A stretch of DNA of 64,000 nucleotides from Methanoculleus sp. Its GTDB lineage: Archaea > Halobacteriota > Methanomicrobia > Methanomicrobiales > Methanoculleaceae. Position 1 is the stretch's first letter, and each line of letters opens with the position of its first letter. Both the position numbers and the translations under genes were made by a program. The notes under the pieces were generated by a model. It was not told the origin of the DNA. It saw only the letters and a list, made by a program, of their open reading frames with translations, and did not search any database. The stretch covers positions 62,001-126,000 of the forward strand of contig NZ_JASEFJ010000001.1 in NCBI RefSeq assembly GCF_030019085.1, in the 5' to 3' direction. Of this stretch, positions 1 through 9,633 are shown piece after piece.

Positions 1-1
1 T

Positions 2-400
2 CCCGGTCTCTGCACTGGCTGCGGTACCTGTGTGGAGTACTGCAAACAGCACGCCATCGCTCTTAAAAACGGTGTCTCGGTTCTTGATGAGAGCAAATGT
101 GTCCAGTGTGGCGTTTGTATCCATTCCTGCCCGTACCAACTCCTGAAATCAGAGTATGATCATTACCAGATCACGGTCGGCGGTCGACGCGGGGCCTCTC
201 CAGCTGTTGGGCGGGAACTGGTTACAGTCGAGACCGCTGAGGAGGTGGTCGAGGTGGTCGAGCGGATCGTTTACTGGGTCTATCGGAGTGCCTGGAGTGG
301 CAGGCCGCTGGCCGATCAGATGGACGAGATCGGCTACGATGCGTTTGCAGAGGGGATCCGAAAAGAGTTCGGGCCGAAACCCGCAGAAGAGAAGCAGTAA
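2..400 (+). CDS. 4Fe-4S protein, 5'-truncated by window edge (two ferredoxin motifs; possibly C-terminal part of a nitrite/sulfite reductase-like protein)
   Basis: Frame is open to the window edge; CTGCGTCVEYC and CVQCGVCIHSCP motifs. Confidence 0.6.
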   Translation, partial: PGLCTGCGTCVEYCKQHAIALKNGVSVLDESKCVQCGVCIHSCPYQLLKSEYDHYQITVGGRRGASPAVGRELVTVETAEEVVEVVERIVYWVYRSAWSGRPLADQMDEIGYDAFAEGIRKEFGPKPAEEKQ

Positions 401-459
401 CAGCAGAAACCGATAGATGTACCGATATGGAAAGGAGCGGCCGTGGGCGCTAACTCCTC

Positions 460-762
460 CTATCGGTAATACATCGAGGCGAATCCCTCTCCAGCGTCGT
501 CCTCACATTCGATCTCGGTGCCGTCCCGAACGAGGGAGTTAAACATCATGGCCGCGTTTAATAGGTTTTCGTCCGGGTTTGAGCCATGTCGGACACCACT
601 CAGCGCCTGACGCTGCGGTGTCGGGATCGTCCGTTTACCCACCCGGACACCGGCACAGTAGCGACAGTAAGCACAGTGCGAGTAGACCGAGACCTCTCGC
701 CCCGCGCAGGTTACCGTCACCCTGTCCTTTGCCTCATCACGATGAAACTCAAGTAACTTCAT
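460..762 (-). CDS. hypothetical protein, Cys-rich, 100 aa
   Basis: ORF with CAYCRYC cluster; coherent start next to an intergenic region. Confidence 0.5.
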   Translation of the reverse strand: MKLLEFHRDEAKDRVTVTCAGREVSVYSHCAYCRYCAGVRVGKRTIPTPQRQALSGVRHGSNPDENLLNAAMMFNSLVRDGTEIECEDDAGEGFASMYYR

Positions 763-851
763 GGTATGAGAAACATGGACTCTCCAGAAATAAGATTCTG
801 TCGACTGTCATGGTTTTTGAAGGATGGGCGCTACTGGCGCGCATAGAAATG

Positions 852-860
852 CTTTATATG
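852..860 (+). promoter_or_regulatory. candidate TATA box upstream of EF-1alpha
   Basis: CTTTATATG about 80 nt upstream of the ATG at 940. Confidence 0.35.
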
Positions 861-939
861 GTATACGTCACACGTATAGGTTACTCGCATAAGCAGGCTG
901 TTTGAGCTGACAGGCCTATATGAGTGGAGGATATAATCT

Positions 940-2217
940 ATGGCAGTTGAAAAGCCCCACATAAACTTAGCAGTTATTGGACACATCGACCACGGAAAGT
1001 CTACCACCGTAGGTCGGTTGCTCTTTGAGACCGGAACCGTACCGCCCCACATCATTGAGACCTACAGGAAAGAGGCCGAGGCCAAAGGCAAGGGCTCGTT
1101 TGAGTTTGCCTGGGTTATGGACAGCCTCAAGGAAGAGCGTGAGCGTGGCATCACCATCGATATCGCTCACAGGCGGTTCGACACAGACAAGTACTACTTT
1201 ACTGTCGTGGACTGTCCGGGTCACCGTGACTTCGTCAAGAACATGATCACGGGCGCATCTCAGGCGGACGCCGCCCTTCTGGTAGTCGCCGCACCAGACG
1301 GTGTGATGGAACAGACCAAAGAGCACGTCTTCCTGGCCCGTACACTCGGGATCAACCAGTTAATCGTTGGTATCAACAAGATGGATGCCGTCAATTACGA
1401 CGAGAAGCGTTTCAACGAGGTCAAAGCGGAGCTCTCCCAGCTGCTCAAGATCGTTGGCTACAAACCCGACAATGTCATCTTCATCCCGATGAGCGCGTTC
1501 AAGGGCGACAACATCTCAAAACCCAGCCCGAACACTCCCTGGTATAAGGGCCCGACGCTTCTTGATGCGCTTAACATGCTCAGCGAACCCGAGAAGCCCA
1601 CAAACCTTCCTCTGCGCCTTCCCATCCAGGATGTCTACTCCATCTCCGGTATCGGGACCGTGCCCGTCGGCCGTGTCGAGACCGGTGTCATGAAGAAAGG
1701 CATGAAGGTCAGTTTCATGCCTGCTAACAAAGAGGGAGAGGTAAAGTCGATCGAGATGCACCACGAGGAGATCCCCGAGGCGCTTCCAGGTGACAACGTA
1801 GGGTTCAACGTCCGCGGTATCGGCAAGGGTGATATCCGCCGTGGTGATGTCTGTGGCCCTGCTGACGCACCGCCGACCGTTGCAGAGGAGTTTGTCGCAC
1901 AGGTTGTTGTGCTTCACCACCCCAGTGCTCTGACCGTCGGTTATACGCCGGTCTTCCACTGTCACACCGCCCAGATCGCATGTACATTTGTCGAGCTCCA
2001 GAAGAAACTCGATCCCCGTACCGGTCAGGTCAAGGAAACGAACCCCACCTTCCTCAAGACCGGCGATGCTGCAATCGTCAAGATCAGGCCTACCCGTCCA
2101 ATGGTCATCGAGAAGGTCAAGGAGATCCCGCAGCTCGGGCGGTTTGCGGTCCGTGATATGGGCTCGACCATCGCGGCAGGCATGTGCATCGACATTACGC
2201 CGAAACAGATGAGATAA
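940..2217 (+). CDS. tuf: translation elongation factor EF-1 subunit alpha
   Basis: [21 protein letters not shown] GTPase motifs; archaeal EF-1A length. Confidence 0.97.
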   Translation: MAVEKPHINLAVIGHIDHGKSTTVGRLLFETGTVPPHIIETYRKEAEAKGKGSFEFAWVMDSLKEERERGITIDIAHRRFDTDKYYFTVVDCPGHRDFVKNMITGASQADAALLVVAAPDGVMEQTKEHVFLARTLGINQLIVGINKMDAVNYDEKRFNEVKAELSQLLKIVGYKPDNVIFIPMSAFKGDNISKPSPNTPWYKGPTLLDALNMLSEPEKPTNLPLRLPIQDVYSISGIGTVPVGRVETGVMKKGMKVSFMPANKEGEVKSIEMHHEEIPEALPGDNVGFNVRGIGKGDIRRGDVCGPADAPPTVAEEFVAQVVVLHHPSALTVGYTPVFHCHTAQIACTFVELQKKLDPRTGQVKETNPTFLKTGDAAIVKIRPTRPMVIEKVKEIPQLGRFAVRDMGSTIAAGMCIDITPKQMR

Positions 2218-2247
2218 GAAGATTCCTACATTTTTTGGTGGTTGTAG

Positions 2248-2556
2248 ATGCAGAAGGCCAGAATACGTCTTTCAGGAACCGACTTTGAGAAGATCGAGAT
2301 GGTCTGTGATAGGATCAAAGAGATTGCAGAGCGTACCGGCGTCAATCTGGCAGGTCCAATCCCATTGCCCACAAAGAAACTTGTGGTACCCACCAGGAAG
2401 AGTCCTGATGGTGAGGGTACTGAAACCTGGGACCGCTGGCAGATGCGGGTGCATAAGAGACTCATAGACATCGATGCCGACGAGCGTGCGCTGCGTCAGT
2501 TGATGCGCATACAGGTTCCAAAAGATATCGGTATTGAGATCGTTCTGGAGAGTTGA
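2248..2556 (+). CDS. rpsJ: 30S ribosomal protein S10
   Basis: [15 protein letters not shown]...GPIPLPTKK; follows EF-1alpha as usual in archaea. Confidence 0.96.
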   Translation: MQKARIRLSGTDFEKIEMVCDRIKEIAERTGVNLAGPIPLPTKKLVVPTRKSPDGEGTETWDRWQMRVHKRLIDIDADERALRQLMRIQVPKDIGIEIVLES

Positions 2557-4253
2557 GGGGGCGCGGTGTGAAAGCCGCTGCGTTCACGGCGAAGGTCCGT
2601 GAACAACTCTCATTCGAGGTGGTCTTCCTCCTCATATTTCTGGCCACAGTTGCCCTTCGTTTTTACTCGCTTGATTTAAAGCTTTTTCACCACGACGAGG
2701 CTGTCCACGCGTGGTTTGCCTACAAACTCCTGACAGACGGGACGTATCTATACGATCCCATGTATCATGGGCCGTTCCTCTACTACGCGACGGCCGGGGT
2801 CTTCTCAATCCTCGGTGACTCCGATCTCACAGGAAGGCTCCTACCTGCGCTTTTTGGGTGCCTGGTTGTCCTCCTGGTTTACCCCATATACTGGCTCGGC
2901 TACCTGGACAAGAAACAGACCCTGGTAGCAGCGCTTTTTCTCGCGTTATCGCCGAACATGGTCTACTTCTCGCGGTTCCTGCGAAACGATATCTTTATAG
3001 TCTTCTTTACGATGCTGCTCCTTGTCGCTCTACTCTACTACTTTGAGCGGGGGCAGACCAGGTATGCCCTGCTCGCCGGAACAGCGATCGGTCTTGGGAT
3101 GTCTGCCAAGGAGAACATGCCCATCGTTATCCTGATCTTCGGGGTATATCTCATCTACCTTATCTGGACCGGGAAGGTCCGGTTCCCGGCCCACTGGATC
3201 AGGGACTTTGTGCTCGGGGTTTTCGTCGCGGTCGCGATTGCGACGGTTTTCTACTCCTCGTTTGGCGCTCATCCTGAGATGGCACTGGACTGGTGGCTTC
3301 GGGCCATCGAGCACTGGACGGCGATGCACGAGATGCAGCGTCTTGGCGGCCCACCATACTTCTATCTCCTCCTCTTTATCCTCTACGAGGTACCGATCCT
3401 GATCCTTGCCATCGTGGGGGTTCTGCAGTTTGTCGATGTTGCGGGCATGATCTCCAGGTGGAGAGAGCGGAGAGGGTGGAGAGGTATGGAGAGACCAGGT
3501 GAGACGGGGATAACCGATCCTGACGAAGAAGAGATCCCCGAATCTATGCCCCCGCCACCGGAAGTGGCGCCTCCGGGGTTGAGGGGACGGTTTCGCGAGA
3601 TAATCTCCGGGGTCGGGGAGATCCGGCCGATAGATCGGCAGAAGGAGTTTGCAAGGTTTGCCATATTCTGGATGCTTCTATCGCTTGCAGCATACGCCTA
3701 TATTGGGGAGAAGGTACCCTGGCTGATCCTCCACCAGCTTCTGCCCATGATCTTCGTTGCGGTCTATCAGATGACAACTAAGAAGGCGATAATTGCTGTC
3801 GTAGCGAGCATCTTGCTGGTCGCGATGACTTTTCACGTGGCGTTCACACCGGCGGACATAAACGAACCCATAGTCCAGGTCCAGAACTCAGAGGACCTCC
3901 GGTGGCTCTTTGCAAAGATCGATGCCGCTGACCGTGTGGCGGTCGCGACCGACTCATACTGGCCGCTGCCCTGGTACTACCGGGGCGATCGGAGCTCAAA
4001 ACTTGCTTACTACAGCCAGAAGGTTAGCGAGGAGACGATATACAACGGCGACTTTGACCTTGTTATCACCCACGACGCTGATACCTATCCGGCGCTCGAG
4101 GGTTACGTGAAAGAAACATGCCGGTTGAACTACTGGTTCTCGTACGATGAGAATAAAGACAGGTTGCTTGCCTACTACTTCTTCAGGGACGGAAATGTTG
4201 GAAGCAGAATACTGGAGGTCTTCTCGAAGGTTCCAGCAGGGACAACCACCTGA
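2553..4253 (+). CDS. TIGR03663/Agl23-like GT-C family membrane protein
   Basis: Multi-[37 protein letters not shown]-terminal motif typical of the family. Confidence 0.82.
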   Translation: MRGRGVKAAAFTAKVREQLSFEVVFLLIFLATVALRFYSLDLKLFHHDEAVHAWFAYKLLTDGTYLYDPMYHGPFLYYATAGVFSILGDSDLTGRLLPALFGCLVVLLVYPIYWLGYLDKKQTLVAALFLALSPNMVYFSRFLRNDIFIVFFTMLLLVALLYYFERGQTRYALLAGTAIGLGMSAKENMPIVILIFGVYLIYLIWTGKVRFPAHWIRDFVLGVFVAVAIATVFYSSFGAHPEMALDWWLRAIEHWTAMHEMQRLGGPPYFYLLLFILYEVPILILAIVGVLQFVDVAGMISRWRERRGWRGMERPGETGITDPDEEEIPESMPPPPEVAPPGLRGRFREIISGVGEIRPIDRQKEFARFAIFWMLLSLAAYAYIGEKVPWLILHQLLPMIFVAVYQMTTKKAIIAVVASILLVAMTFHVAFTPADINEPIVQVQNSEDLRWLFAKIDAADRVAVATDSYWPLPWYYRGDRSSKLAYYSQKVSEETIYNGDFDLVITHDADTYPALEGYVKETCRLNYWFSYDENKDRLLAYYFFRDGNVGSRILEVFSKVPAGTTT

Positions 4254-4317
4254 TGCACTTCCTCCTTAGGGACATTTTGCAAAGGATGTGAGAAGAAGGT
4301 GTGCCTGGTCAGGCGTA

Positions 4318-5409
4318 TTATCCAAGTTCGTCCCAGCGCCTTCTCTTCCGGAGTAGCACCACACCAACTACGACAAGAACTACAACAACAACACCGATGC
4401 CGATGTAGAGGAGGAAGTCTCCACTGAGACTGAACCCCTCACCGATCTTCTGCCGTAGCGCGGTTGCATCTGCCAGTGCCTCATTTGCTTTTTTCAGGCC
4501 GTCAGTTGCCTTTGAGCGCGCCATTTGGTAGTTCCCGGCATTCAGGTAGTCCTGGGCCTGGGTATAGAACTGGACAGCGCTCTCACGCTTGGTTATGATG
4601 GCAACCACCTGCGGGTCGCTGCCCATGGATCGGTTCTCGACAAAGTAGTTTATCATCCCATCAAGCGATTCGATTGCCGCACCGGTATCGGCGACCGACT
4701 TCTCCGCCCATGCTTTGTCCAGGAGTTCACTTGCCTCGTCGATATTCGACTTCGCCGTGTTGATGTAATTCATGGCCTGTGCCGGCCCTGCCGAGGCGGC
4801 GCTGGTGAGCGCACTGCTGGCGGCACTGTACTTTGCCTGAACTGCAGATATGTCCACACCCTCTGCAGCCTTCGCATCCATATCGGCCTTCAGGTCTTTG
4901 AGGCGCTGCTGCTGTAAAGCAAGCGCACCCTCGATATCGGCTGCACTCACGACCTCGCGTGTCACTGTGTGGGTGTCTCTCACCTCGGTGCCACGCAGGT
5001 GCTCGATCTTGATTACCAGAACCTGCCCGGTTGTGCTCGAGGGGACGGTGCCGCGCAACTGGATATCTAGTTCGGTATTGCCTTCACCGTATGAGATCTC
5101 AAACTCCGTCAGTACGGGGTAGTAGCCGGTTTTTTTGGTGGTGTAAACGGCAATCCCATCGCGATATACGGCGATGTCCCAGCTTGGATTCTGCAGTCCG
5201 GTGCTCAACTCGAATGTCTCATCGCTCAGGTCCGTGGTGACCATATCATAGGTAAGCACGTAGCGTGCGGTCACCTGCTGTCCTGGCTCGAGTGGCCCGG
5301 TTGCAGGGTTGATTGTCTCAGTTTTGATGGTAAACGCCGATGCCGCCTGCACGACAAAGAGTAGTGCCAGCAGCAGGATAAACCACCTGACGATCTTTGC
5401 GATCTTCAT
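4318..5409 (-). CDS. hypothetical secreted, C-terminally membrane-anchored helical protein
   Basis: N-terminal signal peptide, Ala-rich helical/coiled-coil region, C-terminal TM plus RKRRR; 14 nt downstream of CetZ-like gene. Confidence 0.7.
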   Translation of the reverse strand: MKIAKIVRWFILLLALLFVVQAASAFTIKTETINPATGPLEPGQQVTARYVLTYDMVTTDLSDETFELSTGLQNPSWDIAVYRDGIAVYTTKKTGYYPVLTEFEISYGEGNTELDIQLRGTVPSSTTGQVLVIKIEHLRGTEVRDTHTVTREVVSAADIEGALALQQQRLKDLKADMDAKAAEGVDISAVQAKYSAASSALTSAASAGPAQAMNYINTAKSNIDEASELLDKAWAEKSVADTGAAIESLDGMINYFVENRSMGSDPQVVAIITKRESAVQFYTQAQDYLNAGNYQMARSKATDGLKKANEALADATALRQKIGEGFSLSGDFLLYIGIGVVVVVLVVVGVVLLRKRRRWDELG

Positions 5410-5423
5410 AACACCCCTTCTCC

Positions 5424-6596
5424 TTACTCAAACAATGGCTCAATGCCGTCATCAAACATGGTCGTACGCTTCTCCTTTGATTTCAGGACTTCTTCCTTTG
5501 TGGATTTTGCAGTCTCAAGCAGTTCTGTGATCCGTGGAGCATTCCCGATCGTTGCGAGGACAACCACCGCAGCGATGTAGTCGCTCTGCACCGGGTAATC
5601 CCCACCACGCACCTCGACGCCGGCGATGTTCTCCTCGACCCAGCTCTTTGACTTCTCCACACCCTTGCGGTCCATCTCCTCTGGTGGGCCGGCGAGAAGG
5701 ACAAGAGCCCGCTCGGCCGTAGAGTAGTCGCAGGGAAGGGTGAGACGCCCGAGCATGGCACGTCTGACAAGAGCTATGATCTTTGCTGACTTGTCCTCAC
5801 CCGTCAACACCTGCTCGCTCTTCTCCTTCTTGTTGCGCGTCAGACCGGCGAAGAGACCCTTGCTCTGCTGCTTGGCGCGCGGATTGACCTTTTCGCTGAT
5901 GGCGTAACCGACAGAGCTGATACCCCCGCCCCGGAGGGTATTGATGATCTCGCTTGAGTCCACGACCATCTCCCCGACGCCCGCTTTGCCGACCTCACCT
6001 GCCCGGAAGAGCACGCCAAACCGCCGGACGATCTCGTCATTCAGCCTGGAATAGGCGTCCTTGACGCTCTCACCCTCGTTTTTCCAGGCGCTGTTATCAA
6101 AGATGAATGTATTGTCCGCTTCGTTCACCAGGGTGCTCAGGGAACGGGCAGCGTTATACGAGTATAGTCGGCCTTCTTCGGGGGCGGGCAGGATGCCGAT
6201 CGCGTAGACCGGTTCCCGGTATATGCGCTTTAAGTGGCGGGCCAGGACAGGCGAACCACCGGAACCGGTTCCGCCGCCAAGACCGGCTACAATGACAAAG
6301 GCGTCTATATCGTGGGTGCCGCGTGAATCTATGGCATTTATTATTGAATCGATCTCATCGGCGGTCACCCGCGCGCCGGTCACGTTGTCGGTACCTACAC
6401 CGTGACCTTTCACAACCGTTTGACCGATAAGCAGCCGGTCTTTGAGCTCGATATTCTTGAGCCCCATCAGGTCGGTCCGCGCTGTGTTTACCGCGATGCC
6501 CCTGAAACTCTGGGTCTGAGATCGTTTGTCCTGTTCTATGAACATATCGACGATCTTGCCCCCGGCCTGGCCGAATCCTATGAAGAAGACCCTCAT
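5424..6596 (-). CDS. CetZ-like tubulin/FtsZ-family GTPase
   Basis: FIGFGQAGGKIVD N-terminus and GLGGGTGSG tubulin/FtsZ signature. Confidence 0.88.
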   Translation of the reverse strand: MRVFFIGFGQAGGKIVDMFIEQDKRSQTQSFRGIAVNTARTDLMGLKNIELKDRLLIGQTVVKGHGVGTDNVTGARVTADEIDSIINAIDSRGTHDIDAFVIVAGLGGGTGSGGSPVLARHLKRIYREPVYAIGILPAPEEGRLYSYNAARSLSTLVNEADNTFIFDNSAWKNEGESVKDAYSRLNDEIVRRFGVLFRAGEVGKAGVGEMVVDSSEIINTLRGGGISSVGYAISEKVNPRAKQQSKGLFAGLTRNKKEKSEQVLTGEDKSAKIIALVRRAMLGRLTLPCDYSTAERALVLLAGPPEEMDRKGVEKSKSWVEENIAGVEVRGGDYPVQSDYIAAVVVLATIGNAPRITELLETAKSTKEEVLKSKEKRTTMFDDGIEPLFE

Positions 6597-6721
6597 TCTA
6601 CTTTCACACCCTCATATTGCCTGATTAAATATATCCATGCTTATGTATAAAGACCATGCATACAGAGTTAGAAGTAATTATTAAAAACAACACTTATATC
6701 TTTCACGTACAGGGGTGATCA

Positions 6722-7954
6722 ATGAAGATCTGCGTTGTAGGGGGAGGTTTATCCGGTCTGGTCTCGACACTTGAACTCGCGGGGGAGCATGAGGTAGATC
6801 TCTTCGAGAGAAGGCCTGTTCCGGGAGGATGCCTTGGATCCTACCGGATTGGCAACTACTGGATCGAGGAGTATTACCATCATTGTTTTGCCGGGGATTC
6901 TGCGCTGCTCGCCCTCTTCAAGAACCTCGGGGTTATCGACAGACTGGTATGGCTCAAAGGAACCACCGGTTACTACGTTGATGGGGTAATCCATCCCCTC
7001 ACCACCCCCACCGAGATCCTGCGCTACCCCCACCTCACGCTTATCGAGAAGGCCCGCCTCGGGCTGCTGACGCTGCGCTCTCGCCGGTTTGACGTGGCCA
7101 CGCTTGACGAGCTCACAGCCCGGGACTTTGTCCTTGAAAAACTCGGGCCCGGGGTCTATGCTTCGTTCTTTGAGCCTCTCCTGAAGAGCAAGTTCGGAGA
7201 CCGGGCGGGAGAGGTCTCCGCAGCCTGGCTGATCTCCCGCATTGCCATCAGGTCTGACCGTGGTCCTGGAGGGGAGCGGCTTGGCTACCTGAAGGGAGGG
7301 TTCCACCACTTTATCACGCGACTTGAGGAGGAGGCGGAGCGACGGGGTGCATCAATAGTGCCCGGGACGCCTGTTGAGGAGATCCGGCGGGATGGCGAAG
7401 CATGGCTTGTAAACGGTGAAGCCTACGACGCTGTCATATCCACCCTCCCTCCCCAGGTGACCGCAACACTTGCCGGTCTGGATATATCCCCCGTTCCATA
7501 CCAGGGCGCCGCCTGCATGACCTTGGCGCTCGATCGTGACGTGACCGATGGGATATACTGGCTGAACATGAAGGATAAGGCCCCCTACGGTGCGGTTGTC
7601 TCGCACACCAACTTTGCCCCCTTTGAGTGGTATGGCGAGCAGATCGTTTACCTTGCATCTTACTTCGCAGATCGACTCCCGGAGGGGTTTGAGAAGAAGA
7701 TGCTCGCCGATTTCTGCAGGCGTTTCTCCGTCGAAGAAGGTGAGGTACACTGGCACCATCTGGCCGTCGACCCCTATGCCGGCCCGGTTTACACGACGGG
7801 GCTCCGGAAGCGACTGCCGCACTACGAAGAGCACGGTCTCTTTATGGCCGGGATGTTCAGCCCGCCGAACTACCCCGAGCGGAGCATGAATGGTTCGGTC
7901 ATCGCCGGGCAGGAGGTGGCAAAAAAGGTTCTTGAGAGGTTTGCGTATGGTTGA
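6722..7954 (+). CDS. NAD(P)/FAD-dependent oxidoreductase (protoporphyrinogen oxidase/amine oxidase-like fold)
   Basis: KICVVGGGLSGLVSTLEL Rossmann motif; C-terminal GLFMAGMFSPPNYPERSMNGSVIAG. Confidence 0.82.
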   Translation: MKICVVGGGLSGLVSTLELAGEHEVDLFERRPVPGGCLGSYRIGNYWIEEYYHHCFAGDSALLALFKNLGVIDRLVWLKGTTGYYVDGVIHPLTTPTEILRYPHLTLIEKARLGLLTLRSRRFDVATLDELTARDFVLEKLGPGVYASFFEPLLKSKFGDRAGEVSAAWLISRIAIRSDRGPGGERLGYLKGGFHHFITRLEEEAERRGASIVPGTPVEEIRRDGEAWLVNGEAYDAVISTLPPQVTATLAGLDISPVPYQGAACMTLALDRDVTDGIYWLNMKDKAPYGAVVSHTNFAPFEWYGEQIVYLASYFADRLPEGFEKKMLADFCRRFSVEEGEVHWHHLAVDPYAGPVYTTGLRKRLPHYEEHGLFMAGMFSPPNYPERSMNGSVIAGQEVAKKVLERFAYG

Positions 7955-8666
7955 GATCGAGGTGAGCGCCGTTCTGCCGGTCTACAACGATCTTGCGGCG
8001 CTCAGGACCGCCATACCGCGGTCGCTTGAGACGCTCGAAGAGATTGCACCCGGCAGGTTCGAACTGATAGTTGCCGAAGACGGGAGCACCGATGGGAGCG
8101 CCGAATTTGTCAGGGAGTATGAAACCCGGGACCCGCGGGTACGGCTGCTCCATGCAGATGATAGACTCGGACGGGGCCGCGCTCTCAACCGGGCGTTTGC
8201 CGAGGCGAAGGGGTCGATCGTCTGTTACTACGACGTAGATCTCGCAACCGATATGCAGCACCTTGACGAACTGATAGGTTCTATCCGGGAGGGCTACGAT
8301 ATTGCAACAGGCTCCCGTCTCCTCCCCGATAGCACCATCACCCGGAGCGGGGGTCGTGAGATCGCGAGCAGGGGTTACAACATGCTGGTACGCCTCCTCC
8401 TCCGGAGCAGGTTCCATGATCATCAGTGCGGGTTCAAAGCGTTCCGGCGTGACCGTCTGCTCTCTCTGCTCCCTTCCGTCACGGCGGACCACTGGTTCTG
8501 GGACACAGAGGTGCTGGTGCGTGCGCAGAGAAATGGTTACCGGATAAGGGAATTCCCTGTGCGCTGGCAGCAGGGCGAGGGGACAACCGTGCGTGGAAAA
8601 GATGTTGTCGAGATGGGATCGGCAATTGTGCATCTCTGGTGGCGACTTCATGTGGAAAAAAGTTAG
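7947..8666 (+). CDS. family 2 glycosyltransferase, dolichyl-phosphate sugar synthase-like
   Basis: AVLPVYND, EDGSTDGS, DVDLATD motifs; ATG at 7947 overlaps the previous gene. Confidence 0.85.
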   Translation: MVEIEVSAVLPVYNDLAALRTAIPRSLETLEEIAPGRFELIVAEDGSTDGSAEFVREYETRDPRVRLLHADDRLGRGRALNRAFAEAKGSIVCYYDVDLATDMQHLDELIGSIREGYDIATGSRLLPDSTITRSGGREIASRGYNMLVRLLLRSRFHDHQCGFKAFRRDRLLSLLPSVTADHWFWDTEVLVRAQRNGYRIREFPVRWQQGEGTTVRGKDVVEMGSAIVHLWWRLHVEKS

Positions 8667-9633
8667 CGCCATCATCATACCCACCCTGATCGCAGTAGGG
8701 ATCATCGGGTATATGCTATACCGCGTGTGGGACGATCTCGTCCTGACGCTCGAGCATGCGGTTCTGCCACTCCTGGTTGTGGCTGTGGGGATCTGCGGCG
8801 TTTCCTGGATACTTCGTGGTTTCCGTTACAGGTTCATCCTGCATGGACTCGGTGTCGAGAAAGGTGTCTGGTTCTCGACAGCATGTATCCTTGTCTCCCA
8901 GACAGCGAACCTCATCGTCCCGGCACGTCTCGGCGACCTTGTGCGCTTGCTAATTCTCAAACACGATGATGATGCCACCTATTCCGAGGGGTTCTCCTCC
9001 CTTGTTGTCGAACGTGTATTTGATGTCATGATGGTCGCAGTGCTCGGCGTCGTTGCGCTCCTGCTGGTTCTCACCATTCTCGATGTCCCTGATTGGTTTA
9101 TCATCGCTATTGCGCTGCCTCTCGGGGCAGGCTGCCTCTTCTTCGCCGTGATCTTCTGGTCAGGCAGGATGAAATCCTCTGAGAACCGGATCCTCATAGC
9201 CGTCCAGCAGATGCTCGACGAGGTTAGACAGGTCTCCCTTCATTCTCGTGCGCTCGCGACGCTCAGTCTCTCATCGATTTTTATATGGGTCGTCGACGTG
9301 CTGGTCTGTTACGCGGTTGTCCTTATGTTTCAGGAGTCAATGCCGTTTGCTGTGGTTATCCTTGCGATCGTGATCGGCAACCTTGTAAAAGCGGTGCCCA
9401 TCACCCCTGGCGGCGTTGGGACGTATGAGGTCGCGGTCGCACTCACCTTTGGGCTGGCCGGGATGGCGGCGGCCACGGCGACCCTGATCGCGGTCATAGA
9501 TCACCTGATGAAAAACCTGGTCACGCTCGTCGGTGGCGTCGGTTCGATATACTATTTCGGCGACTGGTCGATCGAGGTTTTGAAGAAGGCTATCAACCGG
9601 GAGATCGAGAGGGAGGATACGTTTGGCGGGTGA
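8650..9633 (+). CDS. lysylphosphatidylglycerol synthase TM-region/UPF0104 flippase-like membrane protein
   Basis: Multi-TM; TANLIVPARLGDLVRL and PITPGGVGTYEVAVA motifs. Confidence 0.82.
   Translation: MWKKVSAIIIPTLIAVGIIGYMLYRVWDDLVLTLEHAVLPLLVVAVGICGVSWILRGFRYRFILHGLGVEKGVWFSTACILVSQTANLIVPARLGDLVRLLILKHDDDATYSEGFSSLVVERVFDVMMVAVLGVVALLLVLTILDVPDWFIIAIALPLGAGCLFFAVIFWSGRMKSSENRILIAVQQMLDEVRQVSLHSRALATLSLSSIFIWVVDVLVCYAVVLMFQESMPFAVVILAIVIGNLVKAVPITPGGVGTYEVAVALTFGLAGMAAATATLIAVIDHLMKNLVTLVGGVGSIYYFGDWSIEVLKKAINREIEREDTFGG

Noticed and set aside
967-1326. Minus-strand ORF inside EF-1alpha (119 aa), and similar antisense ORFs in dnaK, por, fwd etc.
   Set aside because: High-GC shadow ORFs opposite well-supported genes; no recognisable domains
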